Counted from the stretch's first letter, positions 33,815 to 46,182 are shown. The stretch: DNA of 64,000 nucleotides from Janthinobacterium lividum (GCF_011601275.1 NZ_JAAOLY010000020.1:1-64000), one strand, 5' to 3'. Translations and numbers: made by a program. The notes: generated by a model from the sequence alone, not told the origin.

Positions 33815-33860
33815 TGGGGCCGGGTCTCCCGCGCAGCGATGCGTCGGGACTCCGGCCCCA
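33815..33860 (+). other. Large hairpin between the aldehyde dehydrogenase and deoA genes
   Basis: TGGGGCCGG (33815-33823) pairs perfectly with CCGGCCCCA (33852-33860); an inner imperfect stem involves GTCTCCCG and CGGGAC. There is no T run. With the REP-like unit that follows, it may stop or stabilise the upstream mRNA. Confidence 0.45.
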
Positions 33861-33882
33861 AGTTGCTTTCACCAGCAAGCTG

Positions 33883-33920
33883 CGTAGGTCGGATTAGCCC
33901 GCAGGGCGTAATCCGACAAG
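33883..33920. repeat. REP-like palindrome, single unit
   Basis: GTCGGATTA (33888-33896) pairs with TAATCCGAC (33909-33917), preceded by GCGTAG and followed by AAG. It is the same unit as at 197-227 and 59473-59502. Confidence 0.75.
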
Positions 33921-33966
33921 GCCGCTGGATCGACATCAGAATTTGAATAGTACATCGGGAGCTATC

Positions 33967-35289
33967 ATGTTTTTAACCCAGGAAATCATTCGCAAGAAGC
34001 GCGACAAGGGCGTATTGAGCGCCGAGGAAATCCAGTTTTTCGTGCGTGGCATCACTGACGGCAGCGTCAGTGAAGGCCAGATCGCGGCGCTGGGCATGGC
34101 CGTCTATTTCAACGACATGAATATGGACGAGCGCGTGGCGTTCACCCTGGCCATGCGCGATTCCGGCCACGTGCTGGACTGGCGTTCGCTGAACCTGCCG
34201 GGACCCATCGTCGACAAGCATTCGACGGGCGGCGTGGGCGACGTGGTCTCCCTGCTGCTGGGCCCCATGGTCGCCGCGTGCGGCGGCTACGTGCCGATGA
34301 TCTCTGGCCGCGGCCTGGGCCACACGGGCGGCACCCTGGACAAGTTCGACGCCATTCCAGGCTATTGCACGGTGCCGGACAATGAACTGTTCCGCAAGGT
34401 GGTGCAGGATATCGGCGTGGCCATCATCGGCCAGACGGCGCAGCTGGCGCCGGCCGACAAGCGCTTCTACAGCATCCGCGACGTCACCGCCACGGTGGAA
34501 TCGGTGGCCATGATCACCGGCTCCATCCTGTCGAAGAAACTGTCGGCCGGGCTGGACGCGCTGGTGATGGACGTGAAAGTGGGCACGGGCGCCTTCATGC
34601 CGACCTATGACAAATCGGTGGAGCTGGCCGAGAGCATCGTCGCCGTCGGCAATGGCGCGGGCATGCAGACGTCGGCCATTCTGACGGATATGAACGAGTC
34701 GCTGGCGCCGTACGCGGGCAATGCGCTGGAAGTGCGCGGCGCCATGGATTACCTGACGGGCCGTTCGCGTCCCGCGCGCCTGCACGAAGTTACTTTGGCG
34801 CTGTGCGCCGAGATGCTGGTGCTGGGCGGCCTGGCCGCCACCGAAGAGGCGGCGCGCGTGAAATTGATGGCGGCCCTCGATTCGGGCGAAGCTGCCGAGC
34901 GATTCTCGCGCATGGTGTCGGCCTTGGGCGGCCCGGCCGACCTGGTCGAACATCCGGACAAGCACCTGGAAACAGCGCCATTCATCGTGCCTGCGCCAGC
35001 GCTGTCGGCCGGTTTTGCCAACGTGCGCGATTGCCGCGCCATCGGCCTGGCCGTGGTGGCCCTGGGCGGTGGCCGCCGCCGTCCGACGGACAGCATCGAT
35101 TTCGCCGTCGGCCTGACGGACCTGGTGGGCCTGGGCGAGCAAGTGGCCGTGGGCCAGCCGCTGGCCATGGTGCACGCGCGCACGGAAGCGGCGGCGCAGC
35201 AAGCCGTCAGGGAAATCCAGGAAGCGTATGACATCAGCGCGGTGGCGTTGACGGCCAATCCCGTGATTTACCGTACCATTCGTCCGTAG
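33967..35289 (+). CDS. deoA: Thymidine phosphorylase
   Basis: DeoA cleaves thymidine and deoxyuridine with phosphate to the base and deoxyribose 1-phosphate. The 440-residue protein has the family signature ([24 protein letters not shown]), [18 protein letters not shown] and the [10 protein letters not shown] segment. Start ATG 33967 (MFLTQEI) follows GGGAG; an ATG eight codons earlier is less likely. It is separated from the aldehyde dehydrogenase gene by 170 bases holding a hairpin and a REP-like unit. Thymine and uracil released here can enter the reductive pathway at 43309-53092. Confidence 0.95.
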   Translation: MFLTQEIIRKKRDKGVLSAEEIQFFVRGITDGSVSEGQIAALGMAVYFNDMNMDERVAFTLAMRDSGHVLDWRSLNLPGPIVDKHSTGGVGDVVSLLLGPMVAACGGYVPMISGRGLGHTGGTLDKFDAIPGYCTVPDNELFRKVVQDIGVAIIGQTAQLAPADKRFYSIRDVTATVESVAMITGSILSKKLSAGLDALVMDVKVGTGAFMPTYDKSVELAESIVAVGNGAGMQTSAILTDMNESLAPYAGNALEVRGAMDYLTGRSRPARLHEVTLALCAEMLVLGGLAATEEAARVKLMAALDSGEAAERFSRMVSALGGPADLVEHPDKHLETAPFIVPAPALSAGFANVRDCRAIGLAVVALGGGRRRPTDSIDFAVGLTDLVGLGEQVAVGQPLAMVHARTEAAAQQAVREIQEAYDISAVALTANPVIYRTIRP

Positions 35290-35298
35290 TTTACAACT

Positions 35299-35362
35299 GG
35301 GGTCAGACCCCCGTCTGCGATGGCGCTGAGCTATGCGTTGGCGGTGTTGAGGGTCTGACCCC
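35299..35362. repeat. Inverted pair of GGGGTCAGACCCC-type repeats
   Basis: GGGGTCAGACCCC (35299-35311) is itself palindromic. It faces an inverted copy, GGGTCTGACCCC (35351-35362), across 39 bases. Short repeats of this kind are common between genes in betaproteobacteria. It could form a long hairpin between deoA and cdd. Confidence 0.6.
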
Positions 35363-35383
35363 GGCCTTAATGATTTCAAAGGT

Positions 35384-38195
<2,812 letters not shown>

Positions 38196-38206
38196 TGTTC
38201 TCCGTT

Positions 38207-38629
38207 TTACCATGGATCGTAGGTGCCCAGGCTCCAGATATGGCCTTCCGGGTCGCGGCAGGTAAAGCCCCGTCCGCCGTAATCTTCATCCTTGATGTCG
38301 AGCACGATCTCGGCGCCTGCTTCGCGCGCGCTGCGGTAGACGGCGTCGGCATCGCTGACGACCAGGTAGCAGCTTTGCGTGTTGGCGCCGCCGATGTCGC
38401 CAGGCAGTTTCATCAGGCGGCCATAGTCGCTGTCGAGGGCCGGTGCCACCATGACCATGCCATTGCCAAAGCTCAGTTGCGCATGGGCGACGCCACCGTT
38501 ACCGTCAGGCACAATCAATTGTTTTTCAAAACCGAGCGCCTTGCATAGCCATTCGATAGCGGCGGGCGCGTCGCGGTAGCGCAGGCAGGGAATGGTCGTC
38601 GCTGCTGTCGCTTTTGCTGTCGTGGTCAT
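38207..38629 (-). CDS. VOC-family (glyoxalase/bleomycin-resistance fold) protein
   Basis: This 140-residue protein shows the vicinal-oxygen-chelate pattern: PCLRYRDAPAAIEWLCKALGF at the start and GRGFTCRDPEGHIWSLGTYDP at the end, with the DPEGH glutamate/histidine region. Function within this large family (isomerase, dioxygenase or antibiotic binding) cannot be told. AGGAG precedes the ATG. It is 11 bases upstream of the dipeptidase gene on the same strand, probably one transcript. Confidence 0.85.
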   Translation of the reverse strand: MTTTAKATAATTIPCLRYRDAPAAIEWLCKALGFEKQLIVPDGNGGVAHAQLSFGNGMVMVAPALDSDYGRLMKLPGDIGGANTQSCYLVVSDADAVYRSAREAGAEIVLDIKDEDYGGRGFTCRDPEGHIWSLGTYDPW

Positions 38630-38789
38630 CAGAAAACTCCTATGGCTGTGGGGGAGTAGCTTCGATCATGGATACTGCGTGGCGTTCCGTATTAAGACCA
38701 TCCATTGGGATGGGTTTGATGCCCGTCAGTGCTGCTCCCGTCCATAGTGCCATAGAACAATCCTTGCACTCTTGCCACGATGCAAATTT

Positions 38790-39059
38790 TTATTGCGGCG
38801 ACTGCTGCGAGCCCGGCGATTTTTCGTCTGCGCCGGCATCGTCGCTGTTGCTTGCCCATTTCAGCAGCATGACGAGGGCAAACAGCATGATGGCCAGCGG
38901 CAAGATAGTGATGACGAACGCCAGGCCCAGGCAGCATGCCAGCAGCATGGGCCAGGGCATAGCGCGCAAGGCAGCCATGCCCTGGCGCGTGTAAGCGCAC
39001 AGCTCGTTCCAGAAAGCGCTGAAGGAAGTGCTGCCCGGTGCCGAATTGATGTCTTTCAT
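38790..39059 (-). CDS. Small inner-membrane protein of unknown function
   Basis: The 89-residue product starts MKDINSAPGSTSF, behind AGGAGA. One long hydrophobic stretch (about 46-76: PWPMLLACC, LAFVITILPLAIMLFALVMLL) could cross the membrane once or as a hairpin. The tail is polar (NSDDAGADEKSPGSQQ). A longer in-frame start (39197) is rejected for lack of a ribosome site. I recognise no family. Confidence 0.6.
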   Translation of the reverse strand: MKDINSAPGSTSFSAFWNELCAYTRQGMAALRAMPWPMLLACCLGLAFVITILPLAIMLFALVMLLKWASNSDDAGADEKSPGSQQSPQ

Positions 39060-39201
39060 GCCGTTCTCCTGTCGTGTGGTTGCCGCTGCCGTATGCATGC
39101 TGGCGATGAAGCCACTATAGGCAAAACGGTGCTGCCAGGTATCGCGTATGCGACGAATGGCAGGAATGACGGACCGAACGGCCATAGACAGGGACAAGCG
39201 G

Positions 39202-39684
39202 TTAGTCGAACACCTTGAGTTTCAGCTGGAAACTGAGGGCGCCATACAGGCGGTCCTTGTAGGACGGCACGATGGCGATGTTCACGCCCACGCGCTGGTA
39301 TTCATAGCTGATGGTGGGGACCAGGGCCGGGAACCAGCCGCCATCGCGCATCTTCGGATAGCCGCTGAAGCCGCCAACGACGGCGCCGATGCGCAGCGGG
39401 CCCACCTTGATCGGCTGGTAGTACACGCCCAGGTAGTTCGAATAGGCGCGGTCGCTATTGTAGAAGCGGCCAGCCGTGACCGAGGCGACCGTGGAAAAGC
39501 GGTATTCGGCGCCCAGGCCCGGATTGCTGTCGTTCAGGTCCTTGTCGCGCTGAAAGTGATACGAATAAAAGCCCGCGTTGAGCCAGGTTTCGCTGAGGGG
39601 CTGGTTGTCGATCATGTTAAACACATCGGCGTGCGCGCCGCAGGCATATGCCAGCATCAGTGCGCCTAGGGACAATCGTTTCAT
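39202..39684 (-). CDS. Exported small protein, probable beta-barrel, unknown function
   Basis: The 160-residue product starts MKRLSLGALMLAYACGAHA, a signal peptide cut near AHA-D (residue ~19). The rest alternates polar and aromatic/hydrophobic residues (YEYQRVGVNIAIV, GALSFQLKLKVF) and ends in a hydrophobic strand, as outer-membrane barrels do. I see no catalytic motif I can name. A longer frame to 39777 lacks a signal at its start and is rejected. Confidence 0.6.
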   Translation of the reverse strand: MKRLSLGALMLAYACGAHADVFNMIDNQPLSETWLNAGFYSYHFQRDKDLNDSNPGLGAEYRFSTVASVTAGRFYNSDRAYSNYLGVYYQPIKVGPLRIGAVVGGFSGYPKMRDGGWFPALVPTISYEYQRVGVNIAIVPSYKDRLYGALSFQLKLKVFD

Positions 39685-39918
39685 GCGTGCTTCATCCTTA
39701 TGATTTCGTACTCTGTGGGCCGGCCTGGTCTGGCGCTGCCGCGATCGTATCACCAAGTTGGCTGCGCTTCTAAGCAATATTGAAAGTGCAGAACAGACGG
39801 CTGTTTGCCCGTCAGTTCAAAGCGTCATCCGGATGGTTAGCGCGTTCCCCGGGCGGCGATAGAGGAATGATTTCAATTATGCAATTATGTTTTCATTATT
39901 GTTACAAAAGTTGTTGAT

Positions 39919-39948
39919 TTGCGACATATCAAAGTCGGTGGATATGAT
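39919..39948 (+). promoter_or_regulatory. Probable sigma-70 promoter of the PEP-CTERM gene
   Basis: TTGCGA (39919-39924), 18 bases, TATGAT (39943-39948), in the AT-rich end of a 301-base gene-free stretch (39685-39985). The rest of that stretch shows nothing recognisable. Confidence 0.5.
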
Positions 39949-39985
39949 ATTCTGGCGTCAAGTTAATTTTCTTTTTGGAAATAAA

Positions 39986-40930
39986 ATGTCAATCATGCCT
40001 AAATCATCATTCGTTCTCGTTCTGTCGGCCGTGTTCGCCGCCGGCGCCGCGCAAGCCGGTGTTGTCGATTTGGGCATCGGTGGCGCCAATTTGTATTCCT
40101 TGAGCAACTTCAGCGCGTCCGGCAGCGATGTCGAAGGCGGCGTGCTGGTGGCCGGTAATTTGACGGCATCGAACTATTCGGTCAATGACAAGAACAAGGA
40201 CGCCTACGTCACGCACGGCAATACGGGCTATGCGCTGGTCGTTGGCGGCAACCTGAACTACAGCTCCGGTTCGATCAAGAACGGCAATTATTTTGTGGGC
40301 GGCAGCACGACGACGAGCAGCGTGGGCCTGAACACGGCGAACAAGACGACGGCGTCGCCCGTATCGTTTGCCTCCACCTCGGCCCAGCTGAAAAATACGT
40401 CGATCTCGTTGGCGAAAGTGGCGGCCACGGGCAGCAATTCCGTGGCTTACGGCGGCATGACCCTGAAGGGTGGCACTGGCAATGTGCAAGTGTTCGACCT
40501 GACATCCGCAGCCCTGGGCGGGGTGAACAACTTCAAGTTCAGCAACCTGCACACGAACGACACCCTGATCCTCAATATCAGCGGCACGAATGTGAACCTG
40601 TCCGGCGGCTATGGCGATTTCAGCAAATACAATGTGCTGTACAACTTCTATGAAGCGAAGACGATCACCTTGAACGGCGTGGGCCTGTACGGCAGCGTCC
40701 TGGCGCCGCTGGCGACCCTGGCCGGCGGCAATGGCCAGATCAATGGCAGCGTGGTGGTGGGTAACTGGGCCTCGAACATCCAGGTCAACGCCAACCATTA
40801 TTTCAACGCCACCAACGTGGCCGGTTATGTGTCGGCCGTGCCGGAACCGGAAACCTATGCGATGCTGCTGGCCGGCCTGGGCCTGGTTGGCTTCATGGCG
40901 CGCCGCCGCAAGAGCAAGACGGCAGCGTAA
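39986..40930 (+). CDS. Choice-of-anchor A family protein with PEP-CTERM sorting signal
   Basis: This 314-residue exported protein begins with a signal peptide (PKSSFVLVLSAVFAAGAAQA). Its body is rich in Gly, Asn, Ser and Thr (LGIGGANLYSLSNFSASGSDVEGG), the choice-of-anchor A pattern. It ends in a PEP-CTERM tail: VPEPETYAMLLAGLGLVGF followed by MARRRK. Such tails are cut by an exosortase and mark proteins sent to the surface or the extracellular polymer. TGGAA precedes the ATG. It has its own promoter and terminator and no visible tie to nucleoside genes. Confidence 0.88.
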   Translation: MSIMPKSSFVLVLSAVFAAGAAQAGVVDLGIGGANLYSLSNFSASGSDVEGGVLVAGNLTASNYSVNDKNKDAYVTHGNTGYALVVGGNLNYSSGSIKNGNYFVGGSTTTSSVGLNTANKTTASPVSFASTSAQLKNTSISLAKVAATGSNSVAYGGMTLKGGTGNVQVFDLTSAALGGVNNFKFSNLHTNDTLILNISGTNVNLSGGYGDFSKYNVLYNFYEAKTITLNGVGLYGSVLAPLATLAGGNGQINGSVVVGNWASNIQVNANHYFNATNVAGYVSAVPEPETYAMLLAGLGLVGFMARRRKSKTAA

Positions 40931-40946
40931 CGTTTGCGCTGTTCAG

Positions 40947-40974
40947 GAAACCGCCTTTCAAGGCGGTTTTTTTT
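40947..40974. terminator. Terminator between PEP-CTERM gene and convergent regulator gene
   Basis: AAACCGCCTT pairs with AAGGCGGTTT around a two-base loop, with a T run after. The T run overlaps the end of the TetR-family gene on the other strand. Confidence 0.9.
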
Positions 40975-41641
40975 CGCCTGCCGGCGGCATGGACACGGCC
41001 GCCAGCACCATGTGCGCGATCAGGATTTCCGCGTCCTCGTAATCCTTGCGCGTGAGCTGCTTGCGTTCCAGCACCAGCGCCATCTGCGCCGAAAAATCCG
41101 CATACGATTGCGTCATGGCCCAGATGGCGAACATCAGGTGCGTGGCGTTGACGGGTGCGATCCTGCCGGCCGCGATCCACGCTTCGAAGACGGCGATATC
41201 CTTGCGCAGCAGGGGCACGACTCTTTCCCGTATCTGCGCGCCGTACAGGGGCGCGCCATTGATCACTTCCAGCGCATACACGCGCGAAGCCCATGGCTGT
41301 TCGCGCGAAAAGCGCAGCTTGGCGCCGATATACGCGCGCAGCACGTCGCGCGGCTCGTCGTGTGCATTGGCCAGCATGTCCATGCGCGCCAGCCAGTCGT
41401 CGAGCACATCGTCGAGCACGCGCTGGTACAGCAGCTGCTTGGACGGGAAGTAATACATCAGGTTTTGCTTCGACAGGCCAGCCCGTTCGGCGATGGTGGC
41501 GATCGACGCGCCTTCATAGCCGCTTTCCGCGAACGCGCGCACGGCTTGCTCGAGGATGTCCGCTTCCAGGCGATCGCGGTTTTGCAGGCGCCGGCCGCCG
41601 GCGTTTTTCACGGAAAGGGCAGGGGATTTGTCGCTGGCCAT
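40958..41641 (-). CDS. TetR-family regulator, RutR-like
   Basis: The 227-residue protein has a TetR HTH (about 25-70: ILEQAVRAFAESGYEGASIATIAERAGLS, KQNLMYYFPSKQLLYQ) and a C-terminal domain like that of RutR/YcdC (SREQPWASRVYALEVINGAP, FAIWAMTQSYADF). RutR senses uracil and thymine and controls pyrimidine genes. It sits 10 bases behind the MocR gene (same transcript) and divergent from the pyrimidine-degradation operon. That operon's promoter region holds a RutR-type palindrome (43231-43246). Function as the pyrimidine sensor is inference but well supported by context. Confidence 0.85.
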   Translation of the reverse strand: MASDKSPALSVKNAGGRRLQNRDRLEADILEQAVRAFAESGYEGASIATIAERAGLSKQNLMYYFPSKQLLYQRVLDDVLDDWLARMDMLANAHDEPRDVLRAYIGAKLRFSREQPWASRVYALEVINGAPLYGAQIRERVVPLLRKDIAVFEAWIAAGRIAPVNATHLMFAIWAMTQSYADFSAQMALVLERKQLTRKDYEDAEILIAHMVLAAVSMPPAGEKKPP

Positions 41642-41651
41642 GGCGGGTTCT

Positions 41652-43109
41652 TTAGCGTGGGCGGATCGATTGCAGGAATGCCTGCAGCACGGGGGTATCG
41701 GTGTAGGCCACGTTGAAGCGGAACCACACCGTCTCGGGCGAGCGCAGCATGAAAAATTCGTTCGGCGACAGCAGGATGCCCGCCTTCAAGGCCATGTCGG
41801 CGATGACCTTTCCATTCCATTCCGGCGTCTGCACGTCGGGCCAGCCGGCGCTGACGAACATGCCGCCACGCGGACGCGCCACGGGCGCCATGCCCGTCTG
41901 AGCCAGGCAGTCGATGCTGCGCTCGCGGGCCGCATCGAGCTGCGCCACCAGCCGTTCCACCATGCGCTTGTAGGGCCGCGCGGAGATGGCGTGGTAGACG
42001 GCGCGCTCGTTGATTTCCGACGTCGTCAGTCCCGCCAGCATTTTTACGCGCACCAGCTCCGCCACCAGCGACGGCGAGGCGCAGATCGACCCCACGCGCA
42101 GCACGGGCGACAGGGTCTTGGAAAAACTGCCCACGCGGATCACGCGGCGCAAGCCGTCCATGGCCGCCAGCGATGCGTCGCCGCGCACCGCCAGTTCGCG
42201 GTAGATATCGTCTTCCACCAGCCAGAAATCGAATTGCTCGGCCAGTGCCAGCAGGCGGTGCGTTTGCGCCTGGCTCAGAGATGTGCCGAGCGGATTTTGC
42301 AGCACAGTGTTGACGAACATAAGTTTGGGCAGCGTGCGCGCAGCCTCGCTGGCCAGTGCATCGAGATCGAGACCCGCCTCGCCGCGCGCAATGCCCACGG
42401 GGATGCAGCCATGGTGGCGTATCAGCGACTGCAGATTGCTGTAGCCGGGATCTTCCACCAGCACCGTGTCGCCCGGCTTGGTCAGGCTGCGCAGGATCAG
42501 ATCGAAGGCATGCGTGGCGCCATGCGTCAGCAAGACCTGGTCCGGCTCCACCTGGAACAGCTCTTCCGACAAGGTGGCGGCCAGGTGCTGGCGCAGCGAG
42601 GGAAAACCGAGCGGGTGGCCATAGCCGCGCAATCGGCTGGCGGGTATGCGCATGGCCTGGCGCACGGCGTCGAGCACGGTCGCTTCGCCATACATTTCGG
42701 GCGGCAGCCAGCCCGCGCCCACGGGCAGAGCGTCGGACACGCCCGAATACAGGTCCGGCGTGAGGGCATCGATGGCGGTGGGACTCGCATGCACTGCCGC
42801 TTGCGGAGAGGCGGCGATATCGTGGCGCGCGACAAAATAGCCGGAACCGCGGCGCGACGACAGCAGGCCGAGGTTGACGAGGCGGTCATACGATTCGACG
42901 ACGGTAAACGTCGACACGCCATTGCAGCGGGCGAACTGGCGCACGGACGGCATGCGCGTGCCGATGCGCAGGGCGCGGCTGCCCACCATGACGCTGATGG
43001 CGATGACGATCTGCTCGACCAGGCCGCCCTTTTTCTGGCGGTCGATGTCCAGCACGGGCCAGCCACTGGCGTTACCTTCGCCCTCGTCCTGCTTCACGTT
43101 GTGCGTCAC
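41652..43109 (-). CDS. MocR/GabR-type regulator (GntR HTH + aminotransferase domain)
   Basis: The 485-residue protein (GTG start, seven bases after AAGGAG) has a GntR winged helix (about 25-95: IGTRMPSVRQFARCNGVSTFTVVESYDRL) joined to a fold-type I aminotransferase-like domain. The PLP lysine lies in VGSFSKTLSP. GabR-type regulators bind PLP plus an amine and switch on aminotransferase genes. It is divergent from the omega-aminotransferase gene by 199 bases and upstream of the RutR-like gene. Beta-alanine is an obvious candidate ligand, but that is inference. Confidence 0.9.
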   Translation of the reverse strand: MTHNVKQDEGEGNASGWPVLDIDRQKKGGLVEQIVIAISVMVGSRALRIGTRMPSVRQFARCNGVSTFTVVESYDRLVNLGLLSSRRGSGYFVARHDIAASPQAAVHASPTAIDALTPDLYSGVSDALPVGAGWLPPEMYGEATVLDAVRQAMRIPASRLRGYGHPLGFPSLRQHLAATLSEELFQVEPDQVLLTHGATHAFDLILRSLTKPGDTVLVEDPGYSNLQSLIRHHGCIPVGIARGEAGLDLDALASEAARTLPKLMFVNTVLQNPLGTSLSQAQTHRLLALAEQFDFWLVEDDIYRELAVRGDASLAAMDGLRRVIRVGSFSKTLSPVLRVGSICASPSLVAELVRVKMLAGLTTSEINERAVYHAISARPYKRMVERLVAQLDAARERSIDCLAQTGMAPVARPRGGMFVSAGWPDVQTPEWNGKVIADMALKAGILLSPNEFFMLRSPETVWFRFNVAYTDTPVLQAFLQSIRPR

Positions 43110-43168
43110 CGGTGGCTCCTTTGCTGCCTTGCACAAAACTGTAGTGGTTTTTCGACCTGTACGGTTGG

Positions 43169-43190
43169 GATACTTTGCTGTTTGTGTATC
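43169..43190. promoter_or_regulatory. Dyad near the MocR gene start
   Basis: GATAC (43169-43173), 12 bases, GTATC (43186-43190), in the divergent region nearer the MocR gene. It could be the MocR-type regulator's own site; evidence is symmetry and position only. Confidence 0.3.
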
Positions 43191-43230
43191 TGTGCCATTG
43201 GGGATGGCCTGTCTATTATTACATCAGCTT

Positions 43231-43246
43231 TTTGCCAACTGGTAAA
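43231..43246. promoter_or_regulatory. RutR-type operator in front of the pyrimidine-degradation operon
   Basis: TTTGCCA-AC-TGGTAAA is a near-perfect palindrome that follows the E. coli RutR consensus TTGACCA-NN-TGGTCAA in length, centre spacing and core CCA-NN-TGG. It lies 62 bases before the omega-aminotransferase ATG. A second short dyad, GTAAA-TTAT-TTTAC (43242-43255), overlaps its right half. A RutR-like gene is 1.6 kb away. Confidence 0.6.
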
Positions 43247-43308
43247 TTATTTTACGCTTCGTCAAAAACGATCCTGGCCCCGCGCCAGCCCATCCCAAGG
43301 AGAAGGTC

Positions 43309-44625
43309 ATGAACGAAACAAGGCCGGAATCGATGTCGGCATTCTGGATGCCGTTTACAAACAACCGTGATTTCAAGGCCAACCCGCGCTTGCTCGTATC
43401 CGCCGAAGGCATGTACTACAAGGACGTCGATGGCAACGCCATTCTCGACGGCACGGCCGGTCTGTGGTGCGTGCCGTGCGGCCATGCGCAGCCGAAAATC
43501 GTCGGCGCCATCCGCGAGATGGTGGGCCAGCTGGACTTCGCGCCCACCTTCCAGATGGGCCATCCGGCCGCCTTCGATCTGGCGGAAAAACTGATGGATT
43601 ACACGGGGCATAAATTTGGCCACGTGTTCTATACGAACTCCGGTTCCGAAGCCGTCGACACGGCGTTGAAGATCGCGCTGGCCTATCACCGGGCGCGCGG
43701 CGAGGGCGCGCGCACGCGATTGATCGGCCGCGAACGCGGTTACCACGGCGTGGGCTTCGGCGGCATTTCCGTGGGCGGCATCGGCGGCAACCGCAAGACT
43801 TTCGGCCCCTTGCTGCCGGGCGTGGACCACCTGCCGCACACGCATAACCTGGACAAGAACGCCTATACGGTGGGCGAGCCCGAATACGGCACCCACCTGG
43901 CCGATGAACTGGAACGCATCGTCGCCCTGCACGACGCCTCGACGATTGCCGCCGTCATCGTCGAACCGGTGGCCGGTTCCACGGGCGTGCTGATCCCGCC
44001 GAAAGGCTACCTGAAACGCTTGCGCGAGCTGTGCACCAAGCACGGCATCCTCCTGATTTTCGATGAAGTGATTACGGGCTTCGGCCGTATGACGACACCG
44101 TTCGCGGCTGATTATTTCGACGTTGAACCGGACCTGATGACGACGGCCAAGGGCCTGACCAACGGCATGGTGCCGATGGGCGCCGTGTTCAGCAAAAAGT
44201 ATATCCACGACGCCTTCATGGAGGCGCCGGCCGGCATCGAACTGTTCCACGGCTACACGTATTCCGGCCACCCGCTCGCTTGCGCCGCCTCGCTGGCGAC
44301 CCTGCAAGTGTTCGAGGAACAGGACATCCTCGGTCACGCCAAAGCGATGCAGGCGTATTGGAGCGACGCCGTGCATTCGCTGAAAGGCATGCCGCACGTA
44401 ATCGACCTGCGCAGCATCGGCCTGATCGCCGGCATCGAACTCGATCCCATCGCCGGCAAACCCGGCACGCGCGCCTTCAACGCCTTCAAGCAAGCCTTCG
44501 CCGACGGCGTGCTGATACGCACGACGGGCGACATCATCGCCCTGTCGCCGCCGCTGGTGCTGGAAAAACAGCATGTCGACGAGCTGTTTGGCAAGCTGGC
44601 CAAGGTACTCAAAAATCTCGACTAA
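43309..44625 (+). CDS. Omega-amino acid (beta-alanine):pyruvate aminotransferase
   Basis: The 438-residue class-III PLP aminotransferase has [18 protein letters not shown] (phosphate cup), [13 protein letters not shown] (Asp that holds the pyridine nitrogen) and [16 protein letters not shown] with the PLP lysine. [15 protein letters not shown] and close match to omega-amino acid:pyruvate enzymes indicate beta-alanine or 3-aminoisobutyrate as donor. In pyrimidine breakdown it turns beta-alanine into malonate semialdehyde. First gene of the pyd-type operon, with AAGGAGAAGG before the ATG; mmsA follows after 8 bases. Confidence 0.92.
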   Translation: MNETRPESMSAFWMPFTNNRDFKANPRLLVSAEGMYYKDVDGNAILDGTAGLWCVPCGHAQPKIVGAIREMVGQLDFAPTFQMGHPAAFDLAEKLMDYTGHKFGHVFYTNSGSEAVDTALKIALAYHRARGEGARTRLIGRERGYHGVGFGGISVGGIGGNRKTFGPLLPGVDHLPHTHNLDKNAYTVGEPEYGTHLADELERIVALHDASTIAAVIVEPVAGSTGVLIPPKGYLKRLRELCTKHGILLIFDEVITGFGRMTTPFAADYFDVEPDLMTTAKGLTNGMVPMGAVFSKKYIHDAFMEAPAGIELFHGYTYSGHPLACAASLATLQVFEEQDILGHAKAMQAYWSDAVHSLKGMPHVIDLRSIGLIAGIELDPIAGKPGTRAFNAFKQAFADGVLIRTTGDIIALSPPLVLEKQHVDELFGKLAKVLKNLD

Positions 44626-44633
44626 GGAACACC

Positions 44634-46136
44634 ATGAACGATCTCGACACCATTACCCACTACATCAACGGCGCCAAAGTCGACACCCAAAGTGGCCGTT
44701 ATGGCGACGTCTACAACCCCGCCCTGGGTGAGCCTGTGGCCCGGGTGGCGCTGGGCACCGTGGAAGACGTCGACGCTGCCGTGCAGGCGGCGGCCGCCGC
44801 CTTTCCCTCGTGGTCGGCCACGCCGCCGCTGACGCGTGCGCGTGTCCTGTTCCGCTACCTGCAGCTGTGCCAGCAGCACACGGACGAATTTGCCGCCATG
44901 CTCACGCGCGAGCATGGCAAGACCTTTGCCGATGCGCAGGGCGAAGTGGCGCGCGGCATCGAAATGGTGGAATTTGCCGTCGGTATTCCGCAACTGCTGA
45001 AGGGCGAATTCACGGACCAGATTTCGCGCGGCATCGACGCCTGGTCCATGCGCCAGGCGCTCGGTGTGGTAGCCGGCATCACGCCATTCAATTTCCCCGT
45101 GATGGTGCCGATGTGGATGTTCCCCGTCGCCATCGCCTGCGGCAATACCTTTGTATTAAAACCGTCCGAGCGCGATCCGTCCGCGTCCCTGCTGCACGCG
45201 AAACTGCTGAAAGAAGCGGGCTTGCCCGACGGCGTCTTCAACGTGGTGCAGGGAGATAAAGTGACGGTCGACGCCCTGCTCGACCATCCTGTCGTGCAGG
45301 CGATCAGCTTTGTCGGTTCCACGCCGATTGCCGAATATATCTATGCGCGCGGCAGCGCCAGCGGCAAGCGCGTGCAAGCGCTGGGCGGCGCGAAAAATCA
45401 TATGGTGGTGATGCCCGACGCGGATATGGACATGACGGTCGACGCGCTGATCGGCGCGGCCTACGGTTCGGCTGGCGAACGCTGCATGGCCATCTCCGTC
45501 GTGGTGGCAGTGGGCGATGCGGGCGACAAATTGATCGACGCACTGGCAACGCGCACGGCCGCACTGAAAGTGCGCGACGGCATGGAAGATGGTGCGGAAA
45601 TGGGACCGGTCGTGTCCTTGGCCGCCAAGCAGCGCATCGAAAAACTCATCGCCTCAGGTGTGGAGCAGGGTGCGACTCTGGTCGTCGATGGCCGCAACCA
45701 TGTGGTGCCGGGCCGCGAGAACGGCTTCTTTGTCGGCGGTACTTTGTTCGACCACGTCACGCGCGACATGAACATTTACAAGGAAGAAATTTTCGGCCCC
45801 GTGCTGTGCGTGCTGCGCTGTCCCGACGTGGTGCACGCTGTGGAACTGATCAACGCCAACGAGTATGGCAACGGCGTGGCCATCTACACGCGCGATGGCG
45901 GCGTGGCGCGCGAATTCGTGCGCCAGATCCAGGTCGGCATGGTGGGCGTCAATATCCCATTGCCCGTGCCGATGGCCTTCAACAGTTTCGGCGGCTGGAA
46001 GCGCAGCATGTTCGGCGACCACCACGCGTATGGGCCCGAAGGCGTGCGTTTCTACACGCGCCACAAGGCCGTGATGCAGCGCTGGCCGAACACGGCAAGC
46101 GCTGGTGTGGAATTTGCTTTTCCCCAGATGAAGTAA
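44634..46136 (+). CDS. mmsA: CoA-acylating (methyl)malonate-semialdehyde dehydrogenase
   Basis: MmsA oxidises malonate semialdehyde or methylmalonate semialdehyde to acetyl-CoA or propionyl-CoA, releasing CO2. The 500-residue protein has [42 protein letters not shown] (no general-base Glu, typical of MmsA) and the catalytic cysteine in [11 protein letters not shown]. Start ATG 44634 follows AAGGAAC; earlier in-frame ATGs lie inside the aminotransferase gene. It is the last step for both uracil- and thymine-derived carbon. preT starts 46 bases on. Confidence 0.95.
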   Translation: MNDLDTITHYINGAKVDTQSGRYGDVYNPALGEPVARVALGTVEDVDAAVQAAAAAFPSWSATPPLTRARVLFRYLQLCQQHTDEFAAMLTREHGKTFADAQGEVARGIEMVEFAVGIPQLLKGEFTDQISRGIDAWSMRQALGVVAGITPFNFPVMVPMWMFPVAIACGNTFVLKPSERDPSASLLHAKLLKEAGLPDGVFNVVQGDKVTVDALLDHPVVQAISFVGSTPIAEYIYARGSASGKRVQALGGAKNHMVVMPDADMDMTVDALIGAAYGSAGERCMAISVVVAVGDAGDKLIDALATRTAALKVRDGMEDGAEMGPVVSLAAKQRIEKLIASGVEQGATLVVDGRNHVVPGRENGFFVGGTLFDHVTRDMNIYKEEIFGPVLCVLRCPDVVHAVELINANEYGNGVAIYTRDGGVAREFVRQIQVGMVGVNIPLPVPMAFNSFGGWKRSMFGDHHAYGPEGVRFYTRHKAVMQRWPNTASAGVEFAFPQMK

Positions 46137-46182
46137 GGGTTTCAAATCACAAGCCGGCCGCACATAACAAGAGGAATACGCG

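Noticed and set aside
33883-33920. CRISPR or phage attachment site at the palindromic repeats
   Set aside because: The copies are single, tens of kilobases apart and palindromic, with no spacers, cas genes or integrase in the window.
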